Of a stretch of 20,641 nucleotides of DNA, positions 1 through 7,507 are shown piece by piece; positions within the stretch are counted from its first letter, which is position 1, and each line of letters opens with the position of its first letter. Made by a program: the position numbers and the translations under genes. Origin of the DNA: a virus. Where the stretch lies: the IMG/VR virus record IMGVR_UViG_3300025120_000721, positions 1-20,641 of that record. One strand, given 5' to 3'. The notes below the pieces were generated by a model, which was given only the letters and a program-made list of their open reading frames with translations, was not told the origin of the DNA and searched no databases.

Positions 1-1103
1 GAATTTCTTGTTGCAGCAGTGTTTACTACTGCGCTGTTTTTACTTGTCGTAGTGAAGTCAACTACTCGCGGTATTCCAGCGTCATAAATGATGATTGGTA
101 TTACAGGAGCACCAGTTACAACATCGTTAAAACTCAAGACTTGGTTTCTTAATATAGTAAGAGAACCAGCTACAGGAGCGCCACTTACAACATCTGTAAA
201 AGTAAAATTGTGCTTTGTTGTGAAATTAAAATTACTAATACTGGGAGCGCCAGTAGTAACATTGTTAAATGTGAAGCTATGGTTTTGGACTAAACTTAGA
301 TTTCCAACAATAGGAGATCCAGAAGTAATATTACTAAATACAAAACTTTCATCCTCAGCCGCTGCAAAATTCGCAACTACAGGTGAGCCAGTTGTTACAC
401 CATTAAAAGTAAAATTGTGAGTTTGTGTTACAGCTAGGTTATCTACAACAGGTGAGGGGGTTGTAACCGTTGTAAAGCCAAAAACGCCAGATTGCGTAAG
501 CAACGGATTACCGATTACAGGAGAACCAGTTACAACATTATTGAAACTTAAGTTGTGGTTTTGTGTCAGCGCGAAATTATCAAGCGCTGGTGATCCAGCT
601 ACAACAGTGTTGAAAGCAAATGTTTCATCTTCTGCAACATTGAAATTTGCAACTGTTGGATTGCCAGTGACAACATTATTGAATGTAAAATTGTGGGTTT
701 GAGTTAGTGCTAAATTTGGAACAACAGGAGCGCCCGAAACAACATTTTGGGGAACTAATGTTTCACGCTCTGCGCAATTAAAGTTATTTACTAATGGAGC
801 ACCAGTTACAACACTACTAAAAGTAAAGTTGTGATTTTGTGTCAGCGTAAACGCTGCAATGCTTGGTGGTGCTGTCGCAATATTGAGAGTAACAAGACCG
901 TGTGTCTGTGTAAGCGCTAGGTTGTCCACTTGAGGAGAGCCAACAGCAACGCCAGTAAATGTTAAATTGTTTGCAACACTTACAGTTACATTTTCTACTA
1001 CAGGAGCACCAGCTACAACGTCATTAAAAGTAAAATTGTAGACTACAGAAACTCTAGCATCATCCGCAACTGGATGCGCTGCAATAGGCGCAAAACCAAA
1101 CAT
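1..1103 (-). CDS. Repeat protein of fourteen 23-residue units (3' end outside the window)
   Basis: An open frame from the ATG at 1101-1103 to the left edge, 367 codons with no stop. It follows the preceding stop by three bases, and AGGTC lies upstream. After a 24-residue start (MFGFAPIAAHPVADDARVSV) come fourteen tandem units of exactly 23 residues (residues 25-346), with the frame TF-x-x-VV-x-GAP-x-V-x-NF-x-L-TQ-x-HNF. Core residues are Phe2, Val5, Val6, Gly8, Pro10, Val12, Asn14, Gln19 and His21. Many neighbouring units differ in a regular way (TQNHN types against AEDET types), hinting at a 46-residue super-repeat. After unit 14 the sequence changes character (VVDFTTTSKNSAVV). A beta-solenoid or beta-stack fibre is likely. 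Low hydrophobic core variety and no enzyme motif support a structural adhesin role. Confidence 0.78.
   Translation of the reverse strand, partial: MFGFAPIAAHPVADDARVSVVYNFTFNDVVAGAPVVENVTVSVANNLTFTGVAVGSPQVDNLALTQTHGLVTLNIATAPPSIAAFTLTQNHNFTFSSVVTGAPLVNNFNCAERETLVPQNVVSGAPVVPNLALTQTHNFTFNNVVTGNPTVANFNVAEDETFAFNTVVAGSPALDNFALTQNHNLSFNNVVTGSPVIGNPLLTQSGVFGFTTVTTPSPVVDNLAVTQTHNFTFNGVTTGSPVVANFAAAEDESFVFSNITSGSPIVGNLSLVQNHSFTFNNVTTGAPSISNFNFTTKHNFTFTDVVSGAPVAGSLTILRNQVLSFNDVVTGAPVIPIIIYDAGIPRVVDFTTTSKNSAVVNTAATRN
66..1031 (-). repeat. Fourteen tandem 69-bp coding repeats
   Basis: In-phase 69-base units coding for the 23-residue repeats of the leftmost gene. DNA copies are diverged, but the words for GAP/GSP and for TQ-x-HNF recur every 69 bases with no length change over fourteen units. 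On the plus strand a shadow reading frame at 88-420 arises from the same periodicity. Confidence 0.88.
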
Positions 1104-1106
1104 GGT

Positions 1107-1415
1107 TTATGACCTAGCTTCTACCCAAGCATTTACCATTGCCGTGACTTCTGCATTAGTCATATTTGACATTGTTCCATCATCAGCTTGCTTTTGAAAT
1201 TTGTTAGCAGTGTGCATTGCCAACACTTTTGTATTCAATTCTGTTTGTGTCATAGTCGTAACTGTATCAGGCACGTAATATTCTCTGTCAGCTTCCTCTG
1301 GTGACCAACCTACTTTAGTATTTGTTGCGTCATCTGAGAAATAACCACCGTCCTCTATCCATTCTGGCGTCCTCATTCCCCCTGCTGTCATGTGCATTTT
1401 ATACTCTATAATCAT
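1107..1415 (-). CDS. Small conserved-looking phage protein of unknown function (102 aa)
   Basis: A 102-residue acidic protein. The start at 1415 is fixed by a strong AAGGAGA six bases upstream (1422-1428), which lies in the end of the preceding gene. It opens MIIEYKMHMTAGGMRTPEWI and has DGGYF, VGWSPEEADREYYVPDTVTT and a final helical segment with MTNAEVTAMVNAWVEARS. The motif style (DGGYF, WSPEE, REYYVPDT) is familiar from small proteins next to fibre genes of marine phages, with no assigned function. It may be a fibre-tip domain encoded separately or a chaperone. The TAA lies four bases before the next start. Confidence 0.74.
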   Translation of the reverse strand: MIIEYKMHMTAGGMRTPEWIEDGGYFSDDATNTKVGWSPEEADREYYVPDTVTTMTQTELNTKVLAMHTANKFQKQADDGTMSNMTNAEVTAMVNAWVEARS

Positions 1416-1416
1416 T

Positions 1417-2229
1417 TTAAGTCTCCTTAGTTTTTTCAAGTTGCAGCATATAGTCTGTATTTAGAAAGTCCGATTTTCCAAATATTCTCTCAGCAGTGTC
1501 ATCAGCATTTTTAAAATACTTGTCTGCCATTTGATCCAGAAACTCTTCTAGATCATTACTGTGCAAATTTTCTAATTTAGCAATTCTGTCAGCCGTAACT
1601 TTTATGTAGCCACTAACCTCAGTCAGCGCGAGTTGTGGATGAACACCGTACTGCTGCATATATTCAATAGTTGCTGTGGAAGCTCTGCCACCGTCCATTA
1701 GATTTCTATACATTAATTCAAAACCTCGACGAACATGGTGACGCTTTTCTTCTCTTTCAAAAGCAACTTCATCCCATTCATCAATGCCAAAATTTTCCTT
1801 AATGTTTTCATAACTATCAATTAAAGTAGCAATATCTTTTATTGACCCATTAATCTTGTTTTCCATTTGAATTAAGCCATGACGCTTTTGTCTTAGCTTG
1901 GCTTCACTGACAGGATCGGTTGAACCCTCAAGCTCCATAATTTCTACACGAACTTCTGCATGGGAAACTTGCGCTTCATTTAAAGCGTTTTCTCTTTTCT
2001 CAACTTCCGCTGTTATCTGTCGCAACATTCGATATGGCGAGTGACCATTGAGCATTGTCAATGTCATCATGTTTAATGTTGTTTGTGAATTGTTACGATC
2101 AAATGCCCTAGTTGCTTTTGCTATCTCTGGCAATTTCTCAGCGACCTTTGCAGCCGCAACTTGATTTATATTTTTGCTTGCCTCTACTGGCAAAGAAAAA
2201 GTTATTGGTTTTGTTATTATGTTAGTCAT
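1417..2229 (-). CDS. Helical protein of unknown function (270 aa)
   Basis: A 270-residue protein I do not recognise. The ATG at 2227-2229 is chosen because AGAAGG lies six bases upstream; earlier in-frame starts would overlap the propeller gene by about 140 bases. It begins MTNIITKPITFSLPVEASKN and is then almost all predicted helix, highly charged. A likely coiled coil runs from about 70 to 130 (QITAEVEKRENALNEAQVSH and EVRVEIMELEG), followed by YENIKENFGIDEWDEVAFER and a long second helical region to 250. The end reads IFGKSDFLNTDYMLQLEKTK. There is no signal peptide or membrane segment. Its place between the propellers and the repeat protein, and its helical, soluble nature, would fit an assembly chaperone or stalk for those fibres; this is a guess. 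Confidence 0.78.
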   Translation of the reverse strand: MTNIITKPITFSLPVEASKNINQVAAAKVAEKLPEIAKATRAFDRNNSQTTLNMMTLTMLNGHSPYRMLRQITAEVEKRENALNEAQVSHAEVRVEIMELEGSTDPVSEAKLRQKRHGLIQMENKINGSIKDIATLIDSYENIKENFGIDEWDEVAFEREEKRHHVRRGFELMYRNLMDGGRASTATIEYMQQYGVHPQLALTEVSGYIKVTADRIAKLENLHSNDLEEFLDQMADKYFKNADDTAERIFGKSDFLNTDYMLQLEKTKET

Positions 2230-2242
2230 GCTTGACCTTCTT

Positions 2243-3343
2243 TTATGATGGGTTTCCTGCACAAGAGATTGACTCCTCTTGCGTAGACGGCATATCTCCA
2301 AAATCAGTACAATTTGCTGCTGTTTGAATGACGCACTGATCGATTGTATTTGTCGCTGCGTAACCTGAATTTGCACCTGCAAAGAATACTGCTATAGTTT
2401 TATTATTTGCTGTACCCATTCCGTATCTAGCAACCGTCAAATCGCCAAAATCTACAGCGTTCCCTTGAGTAGCAGTTGTGACGTACCCCATTGAATTAGT
2501 AACTGAACCAGTATAACCACCAACATGGATTGATCTTGTGGCGTCTGATACTGCGCCATGCTCTGACGATGAAATTGTCATATCCCCAAAGTCTGTTGCA
2601 TTAGCCGCTGTTGCTGCCGTTACGTAATCAATGTTATTTCTAGCAGGATTACGACCACCAAAAAATAAAACATAAGTTATGTCAGAAGATGCAGTAGCTC
2701 CAATTAATGTAGTAGTGAGATCACCAAAATCTACAGCGTTCCCTGCCGTATCAATCGTGACGTACTGAATGTCGTTAGACTCATGACTTGCACTTGCCCC
2801 ATTTTTATAACCACCGCCAAACAATGCGCGTGTGCCATTTGACGCTGCTGCCATATAATAAAATGTTCCTACTAAATCTCCAAAGTCTGTTCCATTTCCT
2901 GCACTGGCAATTGTTATGTATTCAATGATATTTGTCATAGTGCCTGCTGCTGATCCCCCTGCAAAAAGCCCTCTTGTTTTACTTGAGCAAGCCCCACCTC
3001 TATCGTGATTATGTGATGTTGAGTAATCACCAAAAGTTGAAGCCGTACTTGGCGTTGTTATTGTGTAATATTTATAACCACTACTATCTGTAGTTGTAAC
3101 TGCACGATCACCACCCCAAGTCATAGGAGGTGATAAAGAAATTGTTTTAAACTCACTATTTATATATTGATAGAGAACGCTGTTAGTACTATCCCACCAT
3201 ATATCCCCTGCGCTTGGAGATGATGGTTCTGTACCGCTTGCAGTATAACCTTGCTCAATGGCATTCCCTCTAACCTTTAGCTTGTTAGGAAAGTCTACAT
3301 TTGAGCCGTTGGCATCAATCGTGTTTACTTTTAAAGTACTCAT
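2243..3343 (-). CDS. Receptor-binding candidate with six propeller-like repeats, paralogue C
   Basis: A 366-residue third paralogue. The first 80 residues have STLKVNTIDANGSNVDFPNK, then YTASGTEPSSPSAGDIWWDS and LYQYINSEFKTI; the repeats begin after this. The six anchors are TFGDY, TDFGDL, VDFGDL, TDFGDM, VDFGDL and TDFGDM at about 47-residue intervals, the first being the most decayed. The head part starts with MS-x-L-K-V-N-T-I, a pattern often seen at the fibre N-terminus that binds the virion. The start has the same TAGGAGA-A-run site as paralogue B. The gene after it is unrelated, so the tandem array ends here with exactly three members. Confidence 0.78.
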   Translation of the reverse strand: MSTLKVNTIDANGSNVDFPNKLKVRGNAIEQGYTASGTEPSSPSAGDIWWDSTNSVLYQYINSEFKTISLSPPMTWGGDRAVTTTDSSGYKYYTITTPSTASTFGDYSTSHNHDRGGACSSKTRGLFAGGSAAGTMTNIIEYITIASAGNGTDFGDLVGTFYYMAAASNGTRALFGGGYKNGASASHESNDIQYVTIDTAGNAVDFGDLTTTLIGATASSDITYVLFFGGRNPARNNIDYVTAATAANATDFGDMTISSSEHGAVSDATRSIHVGGYTGSVTNSMGYVTTATQGNAVDFGDLTVARYGMGTANNKTIAVFFAGANSGYAATNTIDQCVIQTAANCTDFGDMPSTQEESISCAGNPS

Positions 3344-3352
3344 TTTTTTCTC

Positions 3353-4501
3353 CTAGTTACCAGAAGCTGAATTACCGTTTTGGTGAAGATCATCTAAATC
3401 ACCAAAATCTGAAGCATTTCCTAAAGTGTTTATATCTATGTATTGGATGGTATTTAGAGCATAAGGAGAAGCAGCTACTTTACCTGATGAAAAACAGGCT
3501 CTCCCAGACAAATTTGTGCAAGCTTTAGTATGAGTACACGCTTGAAGAAGATCGCCAAAATCGGTTGAATTACTTGCTGTACCAATTGTTACATATGTAA
3601 TCACATTTTGCACTGTGGTACTATTATAAGCCTCATGTATTACACCGCGCACATTTTGGCTTGTTCCACAGTTAGTCCATGAAGCGTTAGATAAGTCGCC
3701 AAAGTCTGTTGCGTTAGCTGCTGTTGCAATAGTAACCTGATCTATGACGCTATCTCCCATCGAAGTAGAAAAGCCGCCATGAAAAAGACCTACTGTACCA
3801 TCAGTAATGTTTCCACCAATCTCACTACGACCTACAGTCAAATCTCCATGATCTGCTGCATTAGACGCTGTTGCAGTAGTAAATCTTTGTATTTGATTTG
3901 TCTTATCGCTGTCTCCGTTACCTCCTGCATTTACTGCTATAGTTCCATTACAATTTGCGGCAGCATCTTGTTGCCCATAAGTACCAGATAAATCACCGTG
4001 ATCTGCTGCATTACCCAAAGTTCCAACAGTAATTACATCTATCTTTAAACTTTTTGCGGTTGACCCACTTTGCCCACCAATTACAAATGCTCTTGTTCCA
4101 TCACTGGTACTACTGTTGTATCTCTTTGTTTCTGTAAGGTCGCCAAAATCTGCTGCATTTCCTAATGTTGCAATTGTCCAATATACAATGGAGTTACTTA
4201 TAGCCGCTGCGTTTCTACGATAAGCCCCCATGTATAAAGCTCTTTCACCGCCATCAAATAAAGTTGGTGCATTGCTGTGAGTAATCTGCTTAAACGCACC
4301 GTCAGCATAAATATAAAATTTATCATTTGCTGTGTCGTACCAAGTGTCACCATTTGCAGGGGAAGATGGTTCTGTTCCTGATGCCGTGTAAGCCTTGCCA
4401 ATTAATCCACTATCTGAGCCGCCTATATTGACCCCATATGTAAAATTAGGAGCGCCAGTACCTGCACGATCTGTTATCTTTCTTGTTGTAAATTCTGACA
4501 T
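3353..4501 (-). CDS. Receptor-binding candidate with six propeller-like repeats, paralogue B
   Basis: A 382-residue paralogue of its two neighbours. The head part reads FTTRKITDRAGTGAPNFTYG, then YTASGTEPSSPANGDTWYDT and FYIYADGAFKQI, closely like the same place in paralogues A and C. Six repeats follow, with anchors at ADFGDL 117, ADHGDL 167, ADHGDL 217, TDFGDL 265, TDFGDL 313 and SDFGDL 364. The spacing is 48-51 residues. Several cysteines lie in repeats 5 and 6. The blade sequences differ freely from those of A and C except at the anchors, so the exposed loops have diverged. A TAGGAGA site whose TAG is the stop of paralogue A lies eight bases before the ATG, as in paralogue C; the junctions look like copies of each other. 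Confidence 0.78.
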   Translation of the reverse strand: MSEFTTRKITDRAGTGAPNFTYGVNIGGSDSGLIGKAYTASGTEPSSPANGDTWYDTANDKFYIYADGAFKQITHSNAPTLFDGGERALYMGAYRRNAAAISNSIVYWTIATLGNAADFGDLTETKRYNSSTSDGTRAFVIGGQSGSTAKSLKIDVITVGTLGNAADHGDLSGTYGQQDAAANCNGTIAVNAGGNGDSDKTNQIQRFTTATASNAADHGDLTVGRSEIGGNITDGTVGLFHGGFSTSMGDSVIDQVTIATAANATDFGDLSNASWTNCGTSQNVRGVIHEAYNSTTVQNVITYVTIGTASNSTDFGDLLQACTHTKACTNLSGRACFSSGKVAASPYALNTIQYIDINTLGNASDFGDLDDLHQNGNSASGN

Positions 4502-4510
4502 TATTTTCTC

Positions 4511-5626
4511 CTAAGAAGCTGCGCCTGATGCTGCGCCACCATATCTTGACGCTATTGTTAAATCGCCATGATCTGCTGCGTTTCCTGTTGTTTGAATAGT
4601 AACAATATCCACGTTATTAACAGCAGTGCTTGAGTCCTGACCCCCTAAAAACACTCCCTTTGTTTCGTTGTTGGTAGCTGATAAACCTCCCCTTGCAAGG
4701 CTTAAATCTCCAAAATCTGAAGCGTTACCTGTTGAAGCTATTGTAAAATAATCCATTACATTAGTAACACTAAAACCACCTGCAAATATTGCTCTTGTAG
4801 CGTCTGCACAAGAAGAAGTATTATATCTTGCACTTGTCATATCACCGAAATCTATTGCATTACTTGGAGTAGCATTTGTAATGTATTCAATTGTGTTAAC
4901 AGTTGCATCTCCATACATACCACTAAACAAAGCCCTTGAGGTATTGGTTGCACCTGAGCCTCTTGAGGTAACAGCAGTGTGATCTCCAAAGTCGGTGGCA
5001 TTACCAGAGGTTGCTATTGTAACAAAATCTATTGTGTTGACTTGACTGTTACCTGCGCTTGTTGTTTGTCCACCTGAGAAAATACCAAACTTTCCACCGA
5101 CTGCTGCAAGTCTATACCTTGCTTGGCTCAAATTTCCGAAATCAGTTGCGTTGGCTGCTGTTGAGGTTGTTACTTTATCTATTGTATCAGTAATAGCAGA
5201 GTCATCTCCTCCTCCAAATATAGCAGTTGTACCATCTGATGCACCTGCTAATTGGTCTCTAGCTGCACTTAAATTCCCAAAGTCGGTAAAATTTCCAGAT
5301 GTTGTAATAGAACCATAATTAATTGTGTCTAATTTATTAAAAGAAGCATCAGCGCCACCTGCCATAATCGCACGATCCCCATACCACACTGGCGATATAC
5401 CTATGGTTTCTTTCCACTCCCCTGCAATGTAAATAAATATCTTTTCGTTTGCTGTATCCCACCAGATTGAACCGTTTTTTGGAGAACTTGGTTCACTAGA
5501 ACTTGCTGTATATTGACCAAGATTGAGCGTAGAAAGTGCCGCGCCATTTACAGTTACACCAGTGCTAAAATTGGGTTTGCCAGTACCTGCTGCGTCTACG
5601 ACTGTATCAACTTTTATTTCTGTCAT
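4511..5626 (-). CDS. Receptor-binding candidate with six propeller-like repeats, paralogue A
   Basis: A 371-residue protein. Residues 1-80 are an attachment part shared with the next two genes: TEIKVDTVVDAAGTGKPNFS, then YTASSSEPSSPKNGSIWWDT and FIYIAGEWKETIG. From about 82 there are six repeats of 46-50 residues. Their anchors are FGNL 116, FGNL 163, FGDH 213, FGDM 260, FGDL 306 and HGDL 353, each preceded by T-x-x-x-N-A-x-D and followed by a glycine-pair strand such as RAIFAGG. The blade-like strand-turn pattern and the lone C-terminal strand RYGGAAS suggest a closed six-bladed beta-propeller like Kelch (inference from pattern). No enzyme motif. The ATG has only a weak ribosome site; the stop overlaps the TAGGAGA site of the next paralogue. 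Confidence 0.78.
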   Translation of the reverse strand: MTEIKVDTVVDAAGTGKPNFSTGVTVNGAALSTLNLGQYTASSSEPSSPKNGSIWWDTANEKIFIYIAGEWKETIGISPVWYGDRAIMAGGADASFNKLDTINYGSITTSGNFTDFGNLSAARDQLAGASDGTTAIFGGGDDSAITDTIDKVTTSTAANATDFGNLSQARYRLAAVGGKFGIFSGGQTTSAGNSQVNTIDFVTIATSGNATDFGDHTAVTSRGSGATNTSRALFSGMYGDATVNTIEYITNATPSNAIDFGDMTSARYNTSSCADATRAIFAGGFSVTNVMDYFTIASTGNASDFGDLSLARGGLSATNNETKGVFLGGQDSSTAVNNVDIVTIQTTGNAADHGDLTIASRYGGAASGAAS

Positions 5627-5627
5627 T

Positions 5628-6632
5628 TTATATTACCGCGTATCGCGCCCCACTGCTAATTGTTAAAGTTACACCGCTTGCAATGCTAACAGCACCAACT
5701 GAAAAACCATTGTCAGTTGCTGCAATAGTAGTATTAGAGCTAATGGTTTGTGAATGTGTATTTACAGGACTTAGCCCAGAGCTACCTGCGTTATCGTCTG
5801 CAAAACTTAAGTTGCCTGATCCGTCTGTTTTTAAAACTTGGTTTGCTGACCCATCTGCTGTTGGAAAAGATAACCCATCTAGTACAATCTTACCCGAACC
5901 ATTAGGCGTTATAGCAATATTACCGTCGCTTGCTGAGACAATAGCCTGTCCATTTACATCAAGTGAACCGCCCAACTGTGGAGTCGTATCAGCCGCTACA
6001 CTTGCTATGCCACCTGATCCAGATTGGTCATCCACCCAAGCGTAATCGCTACCGTTCCAACCTAAGATTTGACCAGATGAAGCACCACCGACATTGAGGT
6101 GAGTATTTACATTAGCGTCTGTATAACCTGCATTATCTACCCAAGCATAATCGCTACCGTTCCACGAAAGCACATATCCACTTGTAGGGTTAGATTGATT
6201 TAGGTGACTGTCTACATCACTGTTGCTATATGAGCTTACCGCAACAGGAGCAGTCTCAGCGCCAGCGCCCATTTGACTATGTGAGCCGCAATAGTAGAAA
6301 AGCTGATCTGCTGCATCTTGTTGTAACTGAACCTCAACATATGCGCCTGAGCTTCCAGCCGTTCCTGACGTTGTAATACCTGTTGTGAACTGTGAACCAC
6401 CGCCATGAGTACCATCTGAAGTTGTACTAAATCGTAATGGATGCCCACTGTTAGAACTATCAGAAACATCAAATCTATATTTAACACCTTTGGGAATAAA
6501 CATATCCTGTTGAGATGTTCCATCTATTACAAACTTACCGCCAGCAACCGTGACCGTAACAGCTATACCTTTCAAGCTTCCGTCTGTTTGAACATCTTTT
6601 GCAAACGTGGCTAGATTTCTGTTTATACTCAT
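5628..6632 (-). CDS. Tail fibre protein with a cupredoxin-like copper-binding domain
   Basis: A 334-residue fibre-type protein. Residues about 20-125 look like a cupredoxin (plastocyanin-like) domain: KFVIDGTSQQDMFIPKGVKY, then RFDVSDSSNSGHPLRFS with His64, and QLFYYCGSHSQMGAG with Cys115, His118 and Met121. The His...Cys-x-x-His-x-x-Met set is the type 1 copper ligand pattern. Residues 141-165 and 176-201 are two copies of a short repeat sharing WNGSDYAWVD, encoded by near-identical DNA. LKTDGSGNLSFAD at about 267-279 and the C-terminal SNTTIAATDNGFSVGAVSIA to SSGARYAVI are common fibre or virion-protein elements. AAGGA precedes the ATG. No signal peptide is visible, consistent with a virion protein made in the cytoplasm rather than a periplasmic electron carrier. 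Whether copper is really bound is unknown. Confidence 0.75.
   Translation of the reverse strand: MSINRNLATFAKDVQTDGSLKGIAVTVTVAGGKFVIDGTSQQDMFIPKGVKYRFDVSDSSNSGHPLRFSTTSDGTHGGGSQFTTGITTSGTAGSSGAYVEVQLQQDAADQLFYYCGSHSQMGAGAETAPVAVSSYSNSDVDSHLNQSNPTSGYVLSWNGSDYAWVDNAGYTDANVNTHLNVGGASSGQILGWNGSDYAWVDDQSGSGGIASVAADTTPQLGGSLDVNGQAIVSASDGNIAITPNGSGKIVLDGLSFPTADGSANQVLKTDGSGNLSFADDNAGSSGLSPVNTHSQTISSNTTIAATDNGFSVGAVSIASGVTLTISSGARYAVI
6034..6164 (-). repeat. Near-identical 26-bp direct repeat pair inside the cupredoxin fibre gene
   Basis: Two 26-base copies, 6034-6059 and 6139-6164, differ at one position (GTAATC against ATAATC) and lie 105 bases apart. They code for the WNGSDYAWVD words of a tandem protein repeat. 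Such high DNA identity suggests a recent duplication or gene conversion. Confidence 0.85.
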
Positions 6633-6641
6633 ATCAGATCC

Positions 6642-7355
6642 TTAAATTGCATACTGTTGAACTTGCACAATATCCCCAGCATTACCGCCAGAAACTAAGG
6701 TAACTGTGCTGGACGAAATTGAATAATCGGTAGTTGGCAAAAGCAAAATGCCGTTTAAATAAACCGCACTTTTGTTAATATTATAACTGCCACTAAATGC
6801 AGTTTGCCCTGACGTAGAAGTAAATTCAGTTGTTAAATAATTTGCAGAAGCACCGCCATACTCTACGACTTCCAGAATATCGCCAGCACTAGCACCAGCG
6901 CCTAAAACTACAGCACTTCCTGAGCTTGCCGTAAATGAGGAGCTATCTAATTTAGCCCCGTTCATAAACACCAGAATGTTACCAACTGTGTAGTTAACAC
7001 TGAAAGATGTTTGATTTGCTGTCGCTGTAAATGCTGTGAAATTGTGAGCAGCACCAGATAGAGTTAGATCAGCAGAAGACGGACTGATAAAGACATATGC
7101 AGAACCGCTTAGATTAAGAAGAGAACCAGTAGAGCTACTACGCAATACACGGGTTAAAGTTGTGCCTGAGTGAGTGTAGACCCCCTGAGATATTTCCCAA
7201 GCGTTACCATCTTCTATGACAAAGACTGTGGTATCACCGTCAGAAATCCCACCGTCTGCAAACGTTTGGTAGCCTGTTCTTGCAGAGCCTAGACTTAAAG
7301 TACCCGTTCCAGTTGTGCTTGTGCTTACAGAGACTCGATCAGCAAATTTAACCAT
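6642..7355 (-). CDS. Tail fibre protein with two beta-rich repeat modules
   Basis: A 237-residue fibre protein. The N-terminal part ([20 protein letters not shown], then [16 protein letters not shown] and [17 protein letters not shown]) is a module common at the start of phage fibre proteins: a short structural domain reporting per-virion attachment. Residues about 105-166 and 173-236 are two copies of a beta-sandwich-like repeat, recognisable by [29 protein letters not shown], then [10 protein letters not shown] in the first copy, and [21 protein letters not shown], then [12 protein letters not shown] in the second. This repeat (Q-T-x-F, a V-x-x-N-G strand, A-G-D-I) is widespread in marine phage fibres. 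It probably lies in a trimeric stalk. Its specific receptor role is unknown. Confidence 0.8.
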   Translation of the reverse strand: MVKFADRVSVSTSTTGTGTLSLGSARTGYQTFADGGISDGDTTVFVIEDGNAWEISQGVYTHSGTTLTRVLRSSSTGSLLNLSGSAYVFISPSSADLTLSGAAHNFTAFTATANQTSFSVNYTVGNILVFMNGAKLDSSSFTASSGSAVVLGAGASAGDILEVVEYGGASANYLTTEFTSTSGQTAFSGSYNINKSAVYLNGILLLPTTDYSISSSTVTLVSGGNAGDIVQVQQYAI

Positions 7356-7496
7356 CTACTCGTCCGTTTCTTTTTTCTTTTCGTTTTTGATTTCATCGCT
7401 TTTTAAATCTGTGGTGTAACCTTTATCAGATATTTTTTTTGCAATTTCGTCTGGTTCAAACTCAAAGTGGTGAACTGTTTTATTTGTCATAACCAT
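7356..7496 (-). CDS. Small charged protein of unknown function (46 aa)
   Basis: A 46-residue reading frame in what would otherwise be a 152-base gap. The ATG at 7494-7496 has AAAGG eight bases upstream (7505-7509); a second ATG two codons later is possible. The protein begins MVMTNKTVHHFEFEPDEIAK and ends in a Lys/Glu/Asp-rich tail, SDEIKNEKKKETDE. The TAG touches the next ATG (TAGATG), the same tight packing as other genes here. A good ribosome site, full use of the gap and the tight junction argue for a real gene. No domain is recognised; it could be a small fibre-assembly helper. Confidence 0.62.
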   Translation of the reverse strand: MVMTNKTVHHFEFEPDEIAKKISDKGYTTDLKSDEIKNEKKKETDE

Positions 7497-7507
7497 TAGC
7501 TCAACCT

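Larger units (their letters stand above)
2243..5626 (-). repeat. Tandem triplication of the propeller-like fibre gene
   Basis: Three adjacent genes of 371, 382 and 366 codons share the N-terminal part and six anchored repeats each. The A-B and B-C junctions both consist of a TAG stop merged with the next ribosome site (TAGGAGA), which supports duplication of the whole gene with its start region. Confidence 0.78.

Noticed and set aside
88-420. A plus-strand reading frame of 110 codons with a repeated amino-acid pattern
   Set aside because: It is the antisense shadow of the 69-base coding repeats on the minus strand; no ribosome site, and all neighbours are on the minus strand.
66-1031. Regular repeats that might be a CRISPR array
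   Set aside because: The units are 69 bases with no identical repeat/spacer split, keep an open frame throughout and encode a coherent 23-residue protein repeat.
1416-1439. A start eight codons earlier for the 102-residue protein
   Set aside because: That reading would translate the strong AAGGAGA at 1422-1428 that serves the ATG at 1415.
2230-2382. A longer start for the helical 270-residue protein, overlapping the propeller gene by about 140 bases
   Set aside because: The ATG at 2229 has a good AGAAGG site; the upstream part merely reads the end of paralogue C in another frame.
3301-3991. Several plus-strand reading frames of 70-75 codons within the propeller genes
   Set aside because: They are antisense to clear repeat-bearing genes, have unlikely composition and no ribosome sites.
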